53,550 nucleotides of DNA from Neocallimastix lanati (nom. inval.) (GCA_016946835.1 JACVTC010000299.1:1-53550), one strand, 5' to 3'; shown: positions 40,945-52,174, counted from the stretch's first letter. Program-made: numbers and translations. The notes: generated by a model not told the origin, from the letters alone.

Positions 40945-43814
40945 ATACTAATACCTCAACTACAAAAACAGAATCGAATAAATCAGCACAAACAACTTTA
41001 CCAACTTCTGAAAATAGAAAAAATGATGAATATATTATTTGGGATTCATTACCAAAGAATTTACCATTTAATGTTGGATACCCAGATAGTACTGGATATT
41101 ATTTGCATATAAAAGATGGAGAAACAGTATTTGATGGACCTACCGTTACACTTTACGATGGAACAGGGGTTAAAATTTGGGAAATTACTGCTGGTGATGA
41201 TTATAAAGGATATGCTTATCCAAAAGAATACATGTATCCATTAAATTTTAATACTAATTTAAATGAAGGTTTAAGTTTAGATCAAATAGATTTTTCAAAT
41301 TTACATACAGTTATTGAACCTACCGTTAAAGAGGAATATATTGAATCTATTGAAATGAAATGCGGTGTTTCGTTAGACCAAAATAGAGCTTTATCATCAA
41401 AAAATGGTAAATATAAGTTTTATATTCAAAAATCAGGTAATATGGTTATTAAAGAGGATAATAGAACAATGTGGTCTTCCATGACTGCTAATATTAATTT
41501 ATTTAAAGGTCCTTATCATATTGATTTTTCACCTTTAGGTGAATTCATATTAAGAGATGTAAACAACTATTCTGTATGGCAAAGTCTTAATGCAATATCT
41601 TTCGGTAACAATAGTAAAATCGAAAAAAATTACAAATTCTATTTGACATTATCCGATGAAGGCGAACTATTTGTAAAAGATGAAAAAGGATTAATGTACT
41701 GGAGTAATTGGGATATTAGATTATACAGCGAGCATTTAAGATATGTTAATCCAGTAATATATGAAATTACTACTTGTGATGAACATATAAAACCAAAAAA
41801 AATGTACTCATTATTTGCTAATCCTGGGATTTATAATTACTATGCCAATTCTGAAAAACCTACAACATACAAAGATAAATATTATTTTAATAACTTAAAG
41901 CCAGGAGAAAAAATATTTTCTGATAATTCTGATGCATTTTTAAATGTTACTGAAAATGACTTAGTGTTCTATTATAGCAAAAATGATAGTATTTTAGTAA
42001 GTTCATGTACTAAAAATAAAGGTATTAAAGAGTTAAGATTGGATGTTGATGGTTTATATTTATTCTGTAATGATGATACCTACCTTACTATTGCAGATAT
42101 AGAAAATAAAAAATTATCCAAAGTTAAAAAATACATTAAAAATCCTAAAGTCTTAGAAAGAAAGGATGATCCATATATTGGTAATTATAATAGATTATCT
42201 ATTGAATATAGAGATGGAATGAAAAAACCTGATTTAATGATATTTAATGTACTTACATGGGAACCAATTTGGGGTTTAAATCCTATTAGATACTTAACTA
42301 GTGTAAAAGAAAATAGTTTTAAAAGGGATGGATCCCGAATTATTCAAGATAACACATTCACCACTTTTGACAAATTAATTTCTACCGATGGTAACAGCGA
42401 CTTTATTTATATATCAAGTTTACGAGGATTAGAATTCAGACATTTATCAATGTCAGCCACAAACAATATAACTCTTTCAAGTAATTCATTATATATTAAT
42501 GAGAAACCAATTATTAAAAGTAATATAAATATGGAATTAACGTATAATAGTGAATTCGATAAGTTAATTGTTAAAAATGATACTTATCAAAATGTATGGG
42601 AAATGTATGGATTGAAAAAATGTGATATGCTTATATCCAGTGATAAAAACTGTAATATTCTATATTCTAATAATAATATAAATATTACTTATGCCAGTTT
42701 TAATAAAAATTTCAATAATACTACAGATAAACTTAAAGAAGTATCCTTATCTTTATTTGATAACATTTTGTCATATACAGGTATTGAAGATGATAAAAAA
42801 GAATATGAACTAAATCTCTCTGAATATACTAAAATTAAAGATCCTATTTTTTCATTAGCACTTTCCTCTACAGGTGATATTACACTAAATAATAATCAAT
42901 ATACTTTACATAAAGAATATTTTACAGTTGATGATGGATATTTCTTTATTTCAGGAAATGGAAATTTAATCTTAATGTCAAATACAGGTGAATACAAATG
43001 GGCTGCCAAAAAAATTATTACTGATAGACCATATGATGCTGGTGAAATTAAAATTGGTGAATCTTTTAGAGAAGGAGAAATGTTATACTGTGGAGATTAT
43101 TCAATGATTATACTTAATGGTAAACTATTTTATAGAGATCATAAATCAAAAATATCAACTGAAATAAAATATTCAAAAAAAGATTCAGCTTATTTATATA
43201 AAATAGTCGTTGGAAGTAATAGCATTTCTTTTAGAAATAAAAATAATGATGATATATATAATATTTATTATAATAAAGTATCTAATAATAGTAAATTATA
43301 TTGTGATAAAAATACTCGTACAATTGTTTGGAAAATTAATAATACCATTAAATGGAGATATCCTGAAATTAGTTCAAATAATGGTGATCTTCAAGATAAA
43401 AGGTACATTTTGTTATGTAGTAAGTATTATCAGAAATGCTTATATGCTGCAAATAGAATAGGTAGTAATGTTAGATATGCTGATTATAGTAAAACATTAA
43501 AAAATTTCAAATGGTATTTTGAAATTATCAATAAAAAATCTTATCTTAAATCTGCAATTAATGATGATATTTGTTTAATAGTTGATAATGATAAATTAAT
43601 AACTGGTAAATGTAGTGAAAATATGGATAAAGCACGTATATCATATAATGAACCAAAGAATTATATAGAATATTTTAACTCTTCTGATAAACAATATAAA
43701 TGTATTAGTGGAATCGATGATCGTAATAATCGAAATTCACCACAATATTTAACATTAGCTAATTGTAACAAAAAAGATGAAAAAATGATATGGGAAATAA
43801 AAACCCCTAATTAA
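38079..43814 (+). CDS. Large secreted multi-lectin-like protein with glycine-zipper segment
   Basis: The 1911-residue protein has a signal peptide (about 1-17). Its N-terminal domain (about 30-270) includes TSENPALNPYHPLL, also found in the protein at 21258-23111. A Ser/Thr/His-rich region follows. A hydrophobic Gly-rich segment (about 465-505, GGAGFGTFGGLWGAALG) is the sort of glycine zipper seen in membrane-inserting proteins, and a Gln/Glu coiled-coil-like stretch comes next. Further on are an IPDNKCYVLTALPVFYSE block and lectin-like strands (GRYSFGLTNRGELKIC). A run of about 20 Thr lies near 935-955. An IIWDSLP to YDGTGVKIW block is at about 985-1050, and bulb-lectin-like repeats with KYKFYIQKSGNMVI are near 1110. 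The C-terminus (about 1770-1911) is ricin-B-like and ends in IWEI. It is probably a surface or secreted glycan-binding protein; membrane insertion is speculation. Confidence 0.8.
40885..40944 (+). repeat. CTA/ACT microsatellite coding a Thr run
   Basis: Twenty consecutive trinucleotide units encode a poly-Thr linker in the 1911-residue protein. The units are nearly perfect, so length variation between strains is likely. Confidence 0.95.
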
Positions 43815-44308
43815 TATTAACAATGATAAATTATTTTAGAAAAATAATATTGAACTCTAAATTTAAAAAATAAAAAAAAAAAATAAAATAAAAAATAAAT
43901 AATAAAAAATAAAAAATAAAGATAAAAAATATTAAAAATATAAAATATAAAATAAAATAAATAAAAAATAAAAAATAAAAAATTAGAAATAAAAAAATTA
44001 GTAATAAAATAAAAATAAAAATAAAAAAATAAAAAATAAAAAATAAAAAATAATAAATAAAAAATAAAAAATAAAAAATAAAAAATAATAAATAAAAAAT
44101 AAAATTAAAAAAAAAAAAAAAAAAATTAGTAATAAAAAAATATATTTTACTTTAGTTTTTTAAAATTTTATAAATTATATCTATTTTTATTATTAATACT
44201 TTTATTTTTAAAAAAATATATATTATTATAAGTTATATTTTATAATATGATTTATAAAATGATTTTTTTTTGTTATTTTTTTTTAAAAATTTTAAACAAA
44301 TTATTTAA
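43815..44308. other. A-rich low-complexity spacer
   Basis: From about 43870 to 44130 the sequence is built of AAAAAT and AAAT units with A runs. The rest is T-rich up to the next ATG. No gene is seen. Confidence 0.7.
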
Positions 44309-46171
44309 ATGTTATCTGAATTATTTATCATCATTAACATAATAAGCAGTGTTATTGCTGCATCTGGGGTTTTTATAGATTCCAAAAAACCAATTTGGAT
44401 TTATAATGAACAAACTAAAAATCCTTTATGTTTATATACATCAGGATTATATGAAGGTATCATTAGTTGTGAAAAATGTGGTAACTCTGATAATTATAAA
44501 TGGTATTTAAGTACTACAGGGGATGATAATAGTATTCAAATTACGTCTGCTTTGGATATGTCATCATGTATATCTTATAATGATAATAATGAATTAATTT
44601 TAAGTGACTGCAGTGATGAATCAGTTTTATATTATGATGATATATTCAAAAATTTAGAAATTAGTGATAAATGTATTGGTATTATAGACGAAAATAATAG
44701 TGATAGTTATCCTTATATAAATTTAGAAAAATGTGAAACTAATTCAAATATATTATGGGATTTTTCAGATGTTATTCCTAGTAAAGTAGTTACTCCAACT
44801 AAAACTACTACATCTTCACCAACAGCTTCATCAGTTTGGCTTTATAATGAAAATACCGAACTATGTTTACATGTTTTTGGATATGAAGGTAATATTCCAA
44901 CATATGAAGAATGTGGAAATACAGACGATTTTAAATGGTATTACATAAAAGTCAAAGAAGGTAGTTTTTTCAAATCTAAAGAAAATCCTGAATTATGTTT
45001 AAGAGTTGATGATGAAGACGAAAGTAAAATTATAATGGGTAACTGCGATGCTAATGCTATTTTCCTTTATAATAATATTTATAAATCTATTGAAAGTAAA
45101 AAATGTCCTGACAATTGTATTGGTAATCCAAATTTCTCTAATGTTAAAAATGTAAAAAATAAAGTTTCATTATATGATTGTAATAATGAAGTACGCGATG
45201 ATCAAATGTGGACTATAAAAAAATCTTTACCTAAATTAAAACCTACAACAACTACTATATATAAACCTACTCAAACAAGTACCGTTGCATGGGTTTATAA
45301 TGAAAGTAGTAATTCATGTTTATATGGTCCTGATTATGAAAATGGAATTCCAACTTATTCCGAATGCAGAAATCTAGATGATTATAAATGGATCATTACA
45401 AAAAAGAAAGAAGGTTACTATTTCAAATCTAAAAGTAATTCTGAATTGTGCCTAAAGATGGCTGATGAAAATAAAATTATTATGGGTAAATGTGATAATA
45501 ATGCTCTCTTTAATTACAATAATAATTATAAAACAATTATGAGTAAATATTATAATGATCGTTGTGTTGGTTATGAAAAATTACATAGTTACGGGGTAGC
45601 TTTTTATTCAGTTACAAAAAGATCAGTAACTTTATATGATTGTAGTGAAGAAGTAAACGATGATCAAATGTGGCAATTTACAACTTCATTCCCTAGAAAA
45701 GTAGTTACTACAACTAGAACTACTACTACTACCACTAATACAACTACGAAATCAAATCCTACCAGTAATAATAATTCTCGTTGCGGTAAAGATTTTAACA
45801 ATAAATCATGTTCAAAAGGTGAATGTTGTAGTAAAAATGGTTATTGCGGTACTGGTAATAATTATTGTGGTACAGGATGTCAAGCTAGTTATGGTAGATG
45901 TAATGATGGCGGTCGTTGTGGCGCTGATTATGGAAAATGTCTTAATGATAAACAATGTTGTAGTCAATATGGCTATTGTGACATTTCAGATGCCCATTGT
46001 GGATCAAAATGTCAAAGTGAATTTGGGTTATGCTATGGCTCTCACGATAAATGTGGTGAACAATATGGTAGGTGTAAAGATGATAAATGCTGCAGTAAAT
46101 GGGGTTATTGTGGTACATCCAGTAAGCATTGTAAAAATGGATGCCAACCAAGGTATGGTTTATGCAAATAA
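44309..46171 (+). CDS. Secreted protein with three ricin-B-like repeats and three CBM18 modules
   Basis: The 620-residue protein has a signal peptide (about 1-17). Three homologous domains of about 130 residues follow (about 28-155, 175-305, 325-455). Each opens with a Trp-x-Tyr-Asn-Glu segment and Cys-Leu, has a central Tyr/Phe-Lys-Trp, and ends in Trp; this pattern fits a ricin-type beta-trefoil lectin fold. Thr/Pro-rich linkers separate them. The C-terminus (about 493-620) has three hevein-type chitin-binding modules with CCSKNGYCG, CCSQYGYCD and CCSKWGYCG. It should bind chitin and other glycans at the cell wall or on plant material. There is no enzymatic domain, so I see no reason to call it a toxin despite the ricin-B-type fold. 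It shares module types with its neighbours at 20507-23111 and 38079-43814. Confidence 0.88.
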   Translation: MLSELFIIINIISSVIAASGVFIDSKKPIWIYNEQTKNPLCLYTSGLYEGIISCEKCGNSDNYKWYLSTTGDDNSIQITSALDMSSCISYNDNNELILSDCSDESVLYYDDIFKNLEISDKCIGIIDENNSDSYPYINLEKCETNSNILWDFSDVIPSKVVTPTKTTTSSPTASSVWLYNENTELCLHVFGYEGNIPTYEECGNTDDFKWYYIKVKEGSFFKSKENPELCLRVDDEDESKIIMGNCDANAIFLYNNIYKSIESKKCPDNCIGNPNFSNVKNVKNKVSLYDCNNEVRDDQMWTIKKSLPKLKPTTTTIYKPTQTSTVAWVYNESSNSCLYGPDYENGIPTYSECRNLDDYKWIITKKKEGYYFKSKSNSELCLKMADENKIIMGKCDNNALFNYNNNYKTIMSKYYNDRCVGYEKLHSYGVAFYSVTKRSVTLYDCSEEVNDDQMWQFTTSFPRKVVTTTRTTTTTTNTTTKSNPTSNNNSRCGKDFNNKSCSKGECCSKNGYCGTGNNYCGTGCQASYGRCNDGGRCGADYGKCLNDKQCCSQYGYCDISDAHCGSKCQSEFGLCYGSHDKCGEQYGRCKDDKCCSKWGYCGTSSKHCKNGCQPRYGLCK

Positions 46172-47662
46172 AAATTTAAATAGTTTGATAAATAAATTTT
46201 TAAATCTTTACTTATTAAAGTTTTATAAAAATGATCTATTATATAAAAACTAAATATCGTTCTATCTATTAAAAGCAATAAAAAATAAAATTTATATATA
46301 ATACAAAAAAAATTATATTAAAAAAAAATTAAAAAAGTAAAATATAAAATAAATGTTAAAAAAAGAAAAAAATTATAATTTATTTAATATAAATTATAAT
46401 TATAACAATAGATTCAATAGATATTTTAGATATAGTATTTTTGGATTATTACCTAATAAATTTATAAAAATATTTTTATAAAAGTCAAAAAAAAAGTAAT
46501 AAATAAATAAATAAAATAAGTAAAAATAAATAATAAAAATGAAGTAAAATTAAAAAAAAAAAAATAAGAAAAAAGAAATTGATAATTTTAAAAAAAAAAA
46601 AAAAAAATTGAATAAAATAAAATTGATATTAAATGCTAAAATAGTAAAAGATTTTTTTAAAAATTTAAATTCCTGTTTCTTTTTAAAATAGAAAAGTTTA
46701 TTTATTTGTAATAAATATTTTTATTTTAAAATAAAAAATAAATTAAATAATATTAATAATAATTTTTAAAATAAAAAAAAACTTTTTTCTTAAAGATATT
46801 TATTCTACAAGATATCTAAATTAAATTTTTTTTAATATAATATTATTATATTGATTTAAAATTTAATTTTTTTTTTTTATAGATAAGAATAAAGCATAAA
46901 AAATTTATATCATGGATCATAAATTTATTTTTCTTTAAACACAAAAAAATTTATTTTATTGCTGTAAATTTATTTAATAGTTACACAATATATAATCAAA
47001 TAATTTTAGTTTTTTTTGAATTTGTTTAAGATATACTTTCAATATATATATATTTTTATATAAAATTTTTTTTAAAAAATATAATACATTAAATAATTAT
47101 AATATTATTCAAATTATGTAAACATTTATATTGTTATAAATGAGTTAAAAAAAATTAATTATTAAAAGTCTATTTAATATTTTTATTAAAAAAAAAAAAA
47201 TAAATAAATAAATAAAATTAATTTAATATATATTATTTAAATAATAATTATTTAGAAAAAAATTTATTTTAATAATAATATAAATAATAATATATATATA
47301 TATTTAATATAATAAATCCTATATATATATAAATTAAAATAATTATTATTTTATTTTATTAAAATTAAATATTACATTAATTTAAATATTTTATTTTATT
47401 TTATATTCACACTAAAACATAGCACTGTAATGCATTATTAAATATGTATTATTAATCTACAATTATTAAAGTTTCCATATATATTTTCTATATATTATTA
47501 GCCTATTATTAAAAATATATATTTTAATTTAATTTCTAACCTGTATTACTAATTTTAAGTTTGTTAATATACGTTCAAATGATTCTTATTATTGCATATA
47601 ATAATATATAAATTTATGTATCAATATAATAATTTATTTCTATATAACATTTAATTTTAATC
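46172..47662. other. Long AT-rich spacer at the right host-like/viral boundary
   Basis: About 1.5 kb of A/T runs with no supported gene. Between about 47405 and 47600 the sequence is slightly less monotonous than before. That may mark the beginning of viral-type DNA upstream of RPB1-N, but I see no terminal repeat or duplication at a junction. Confidence 0.45.
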
Positions 47663-49822
47663 ATGTATTTAAAGTTTAATTTATATACAGATGAAGAATT
47701 TGAAAAGGAAACGATCCTTATTAAAAATAAGAATGAATTAACGGATAATACAACATCATTTACTCTCAATCCTCAATTACCATGTAAACAATGTAAATCA
47801 ATGATAGATTGTCCAGGACACACGGGAAGAATACCACTTTATTACAGAATTGTTCATCCTGTATTTGTAAATATATTATGTAAAGAAATAAGTCATATTT
47901 GTCCAGTTTGTAAAAAATATGATCCTTTACTTTCCACTAATAACCCTTGTTGCGAAAAACGTGTAGTTGCTACAACATTTTCATATCATAAAGTTAAATC
48001 GGAGGAAGTCATATCCAATAAATCCAAGTATTCCAAAAATTTTAAAAAAGAGTCAAAGAATATTTCAGAATATTCTTTCACTTTTGGTAGGGAAACATTA
48101 TCTATCGAGCAAATGTACGAAGAAATTCGTTCTGCAAATTTTTCAAAAAATCCAGAGCTACAAAATCATTTACTTAATGTGTTTATCAAAAATATTCCAG
48201 TTTTACCAATCAATATGAGACCATCTATTCTTGATTCTAGCAATATTACAATTCATAATAACGTAACAACATTATATCAACGTGTATTAGATCTCAACTA
48301 CCAATATCAAAACGGAAATTTAATTAAGTCCGTCTATATTGTGCGTGCGTATAATTTATACAAGAAAATTTTAGGTATTCGTAGTAAAAACGATTCGGTT
48401 GAGGATGCTAATAGAAATTATATTAAACAGATGTTATCAGGAAAAAATGGTATTTTCCGAAGTATGTGTTTAGCTAAGCGTCAAAATTTTTGTCTTCGAA
48501 GTGTTATCGTACCAAATATTGATATTCCTTTAGATGTAGTGTTAATTCCTAAAATCTTTACTGATTCCTTAATTCCCTATGGGTATAAAACCAATGACTT
48601 TGTTATCATCAATAGACAACCTACACTTCAAACTACTTCAATCTTAGCCGTTCATTCTCGTCCAAGTAACTGTCGAACCATTCAGATCAATCCACTTATT
48701 GCTAATGTCTTTCAAGCGGATTTTGACGGTGACGAAATGAACATTTTTTGGTTACCGGGTGAAGAAGCTAAAGAAGAGTTGGCCACAAAATTAAATATTG
48801 CAAATAATATCCGGTCATTTAAAAATGCTTCTATTATGATCAAATTTATACAAGATACTTTAACCGGAATTTATAATATGACACGTAATAAAGAAATTAT
48901 TGATATTGATATTGTTAAAAGAATGCGTGATAAATTGGGCATTCCCGACAGTGATTGGAAAAAATTTTGTAAATACTACAAATCGCGTATGAATAGTACA
49001 GATATCCCTTATGCTCACCTGTTATCTTTATTACTTCCTAGAACGCTTACTTTACATGATCATGAAGGTAATCTGATCGTAGATAAAGGAATATTACTAG
49101 GTGTTATCAGCGATAAAAATCAAACTATTTTACTTAATGCTATTTCAAATTACGGTAATGAATTCTATTTAAAATTTATGTGGGATGTTCAACGCATGGT
49201 TCATGTATATAATCTTACTCATGTTATCACTATTTCTATTGCTGATTGTATGGTAAATGATAAATTAAGAGAATCATATCTTCCCATAACCGATAGTATC
49301 TTAAATAAAATGGATCCTATACCTGTACTAAATCTTGACTCATTGATAGAAAATCAAAATAAATTTGAAAATTACAACGAGTTTAAGAATCAAGTTTTTC
49401 GAAAATATTGTGACCTTACAGAATTAGTGGAATCCATCGATAATAATTTAACTAATATCATTAACAGTGGATCTAAAGGAAATGTGGATAATGTTATTCA
49501 AATATTGATGTCGGTTGGAGTTCAAGCTATTTTACCAGTTTGTTATATTAAAAGTTCCTATTCCGAAGGATTAACAGCAAAAGAATTATTTATTCATTCA
49601 AAATCTGGTCGAGCAGGTATTATTTCTACTTCTCTTAATACATCATCTACCGGGTATTTACAAAGAGAACTTGTTAAAAGTATGGAAGATTTAGTAACCG
49701 ATGAACAAGGAGTAGTTCATAACTACTCCAATGAGGAGATATATTATTACCCATTTAGTACAAATAAGCCAGACATTGATGAAACATTTTTAGAGCATGC
49801 ATTTTCTATGGCTAGTCTTTAA
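47663..49822 (+). CDS. RNA polymerase largest subunit, N-terminal half (RPB1-N, RpoA'-like)
   Basis: This 719-residue protein carries the N-terminal and catalytic regions. The zinc-binding clamp segment is CKQCKSMIDCPGHTG at 40-54, and a second CPVC plus CC set lies near 80-97. The INRQPTLQ segment is at about 316-323, and the metal-binding loop ADFDGDEMN is at 352-360 with all three Asp present. A SGSKGN funnel motif is at about 602-607. The bridge helix covers about 636-680 (GLTAKELFIHSKSGRAG, then TGYLQRELVKSMED). The protein ends about 40 residues later at a clean TAA, before any trigger loop. It therefore corresponds to archaeal RpoA', and the gene at 1366-2868 to RpoA''. The clamp-core head looks short compared with cellular RPB1. 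Both genes are on the plus strand. Confidence 0.95.
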   Translation: MYLKFNLYTDEEFEKETILIKNKNELTDNTTSFTLNPQLPCKQCKSMIDCPGHTGRIPLYYRIVHPVFVNILCKEISHICPVCKKYDPLLSTNNPCCEKRVVATTFSYHKVKSEEVISNKSKYSKNFKKESKNISEYSFTFGRETLSIEQMYEEIRSANFSKNPELQNHLLNVFIKNIPVLPINMRPSILDSSNITIHNNVTTLYQRVLDLNYQYQNGNLIKSVYIVRAYNLYKKILGIRSKNDSVEDANRNYIKQMLSGKNGIFRSMCLAKRQNFCLRSVIVPNIDIPLDVVLIPKIFTDSLIPYGYKTNDFVIINRQPTLQTTSILAVHSRPSNCRTIQINPLIANVFQADFDGDEMNIFWLPGEEAKEELATKLNIANNIRSFKNASIMIKFIQDTLTGIYNMTRNKEIIDIDIVKRMRDKLGIPDSDWKKFCKYYKSRMNSTDIPYAHLLSLLLPRTLTLHDHEGNLIVDKGILLGVISDKNQTILLNAISNYGNEFYLKFMWDVQRMVHVYNLTHVITISIADCMVNDKLRESYLPITDSILNKMDPIPVLNLDSLIENQNKFENYNEFKNQVFRKYCDLTELVESIDNNLTNIINSGSKGNVDNVIQILMSVGVQAILPVCYIKSSYSEGLTAKELFIHSKSGRAGIISTSLNTSSTGYLQRELVKSMEDLVTDEQGVVHNYSNEEIYYYPFSTNKPDIDETFLEHAFSMASL

Positions 49823-50484
49823 ACTAAATATAATATATAGAGACCGTCAATATGATATTACAGATATAAAAATAGGATATAATATAAAATATTTTGTTGA
49901 TATCAAAAAAGGTGTAGTTTAAAGTTTTAAAAATATTTTAAATAAAAAAAAATTTATTACTATTACTGTATATTTGTTTTTATATTTTTTTTAAAAAAAC
50001 ATTATATACGTTTATGAAGTAGTTAATTTTTTTAAGCAATTTTTTTACATTTTTTTTTTAAAAAAAATCATATACACGTATAAATGGAATAAGCAGTTAT
50101 TTTTATTTTTAATAATAAATAAATTATAGTAATTAATTTACTATTTACATAATTTTAAAATATTAAATATTAATATAAATATAATTATTATGATGATTTA
50201 AGTATAAAAATTATTGAAATGTTAAATAAAATTAAAAATTATTAAATAGAGTTTAAATTTATTATAATTTAATTTTTTTTTATTTATAAAATTAAAATAT
50301 CATAAAGAATTACAAATGAATTTACACGTTTATACATGCTTTTAATTATTAATTTTATTTTTCATAGTTTTATACATGAATATAATTATTATTATTATTA
50401 TTATTATTATATTTTTTTTTTCAATTTTGTATATAATTTTAATTTTTATTTTATTTTAATCTTTAATTTTTTTTTTTTTAGAAA
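49823..50484. other. Spacer between convergent genes with T/A palindromes
   Basis: No gene is seen. Two similar segments each hold a T run joined to an A run (T8A7 at 49985-49999 and T10A8 at 50050-50067) followed by related TATACG/TACACGTATAAATG sequence. They look like an imperfect duplication of about 60 bp. Each could form a hairpin between the 3' ends of the RPB1-N gene and the minus-strand gene, so a terminator role is possible. An ATT microsatellite lies near 50384-50410. Confidence 0.4.
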
Positions 50485-51201
50485 TTATTCAGAATTAATA
50501 TTCAAAGTTATATAAGATTTTGAATTATAGTAAAAAGTATTATAATGATCATTAATAATTTTATTTATTTTATTGTAGATTACTACCGGATTATTTTCAA
50601 TAATATCACTATTGCGTTTGTTAATTTCATTAATATCATATGGAATTCCGTATTCAGAGAGAAATTCCTTGATTTTATTAAAAATAGGTTTTTCCTTAAT
50701 CAAAGCAATAGACTTGAACGTCATTTTAATGTAATACTCGGGTTGTAATTCTTCTCCATATCTACTGACTTCAACATAATGAGTTGCCATAAAATAACTG
50801 TTTTGCTTTTTATTTTTTTCGGTGGAGCAATATTGAATAACAAGTATTCCAGCACCAAAATAACTTTTAAATTCATCGAAAAATAAAATATAAGAATGTA
50901 ATGATTTGTCAACCATATCAACACTTAATGGCCATTTAGTAGACTTAGGTTCATTTTTTCTTATATCGTTGTTTTGACTGTCCTTTTGAAATATCCAATT
51001 ATTACCTAGGGAAACAACAACTGCCGAATGTCCATATTTAAGAGTGGTAGCAACATTACTGATATATTGATTTAATGGTAGTTTCCCTTCTGAACGAACA
51101 TGAACTCCACAATACATATGTCCCGGAATTACTTTATTATTACAAGTGGTTTTATTTCTTTTTAATCCAATACAAGTATTATTCAAACTAAGTTTGGCCA
51201 T
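50485..51201 (-). CDS. Unknown protein with N-terminal zinc-finger-like Cys/His cluster
   Basis: The 238-residue ORF starts at an ATG (51201). Residues 10-34 hold Cys-x-Gly, Cys-Asn-Asn-Lys, and GHMYCGVH, a spacing that could bind one zinc ion. The rest is a mixed alpha/beta soluble protein (NWIFQKD, SYILFFDEF, GILVIQYC) with no known motif. It sits between RPB1-N and the SF2 helicase remnant, so I place it in the viral block; a late transcription factor is conceivable, but nothing proves it. A 57-residue frame immediately upstream overlaps its first codons in another frame. The true N-terminus may therefore have been cut off by a frameshift. Confidence 0.65.
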   Translation of the reverse strand: MAKLSLNNTCIGLKRNKTTCNNKVIPGHMYCGVHVRSEGKLPLNQYISNVATTLKYGHSAVVVSLGNNWIFQKDSQNNDIRKNEPKSTKWPLSVDMVDKSLHSYILFFDEFKSYFGAGILVIQYCSTEKNKKQNSYFMATHYVEVSRYGEELQPEYYIKMTFKSIALIKEKPIFNKIKEFLSEYGIPYDINEINKRNSDIIENNPVVIYNKINKIINDHYNTFYYNSKSYITLNINSE

Positions 51202-51355
51202 TTCGTGAATTGATGATTGGATATCATCTCCTTAGTTAAATTATTTAAAATATTATCTTTATTTATATTAAGGTTATAATTATTATTGAAGACTTGGACA
51301 GATTTACTACATAATATTTCGATCACTTCGTTGTAATAATTTGTTAAATTTTCCA
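51182..51355 (-). CDS. Small 57-residue ORF overlapping the zinc-finger-like gene
   Basis: ATG at 51355 to TGA at 51182, in a different frame from the downstream ORF and overlapping it by 20 bases. The sequence is protein-like (MENLTNYYNEVIEILC) and helical. It may be a separate small gene, or the original N-terminus of the 238-residue protein disconnected by an indel. Confidence 0.35.
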
Positions 51356-52174
51356 TTATTACAATTTAATAGAATAATATAAACCTTATTAAAAGTAAAA
51401 AATAAATTTAAAAATTATATATTAAATAAAAAATAATAATGTAAGTAATTCTAAAAGTATTTATTTAACTTCTTTTATAAATGTCATTTATCATTTGAAA
51501 GAGTTTTCTTATAAATTAAATAAAATTTTTAAAGTTTAAAGTAGATCTAAAAAAAATAAAATTTTTAAAATTTAATCTTGATCTAAAATTTAAAATTTTA
51601 TACCTTTTAATTTATTTTTTGGGATAGTTGAATTTTAAATATTAGTAAATTTATATTATATATATATTTTTTTTATTTGGACAGATATTGTAATAATTTA
51701 TCAATTTTCAATAGCATATATTATTCATTCATATACCAATAAAATTAAAAGAAAAAATTTTAATAAATTAAATATATTATTAGTACATTGAAAATATATT
51801 TATAAAATGATTTAAAAAGTATAATATTTAATACATTTATAAACAAATATTAAGGTTTATATTTTATAAATTTATTAAAAAAAAAAAAATATAAAAGTTA
51901 AAAGAGTAATACATTTTTTGATATATTACATTAAAATTAGTATAATTTTAATTTTGAATAAAGTATTATTGATGTAGTAAATAAATTATTATTTTACAAT
52001 TATTTAATTTAATTTGTTAAGTAGTTTAATTACTTTATTAGTAAATATATTTATTTTACATTATATAAATATATATTAATTTTTCCTTTTTGTTTTATTT
52101 TTTTTTTCTCTTTAATTTATTTACAAAAAATAATAGAGTTAAATAATTTGTATTGAGGATAGATAGAACTATAA
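51356..52174. other. AT-rich spacer
   Basis: These 819 bp separate the divergent zinc-finger-like gene and helicase remnant. Two similar ATTTTTAAA plus (T/A)CTTGATCTAAA-type segments occur near 51530-51600. No gene is seen. Confidence 0.45.

Noticed and set aside
40777-41112. Plus-strand ORF with a long Leu run
   Set aside because: It is an out-of-frame reading of the CTA microsatellite that codes the Thr run of the 1911-residue protein.
44309-46171. Ricin-like toxin
   Set aside because: Only lectin-like (B-chain type) repeats and chitin-binding modules are present; no catalytic toxin domain can be seen.
45819-46253. Val/Met-rich ORF
   Set aside because: It overlaps the CBM18 modules of the lectin gene in another frame and has no independent support.
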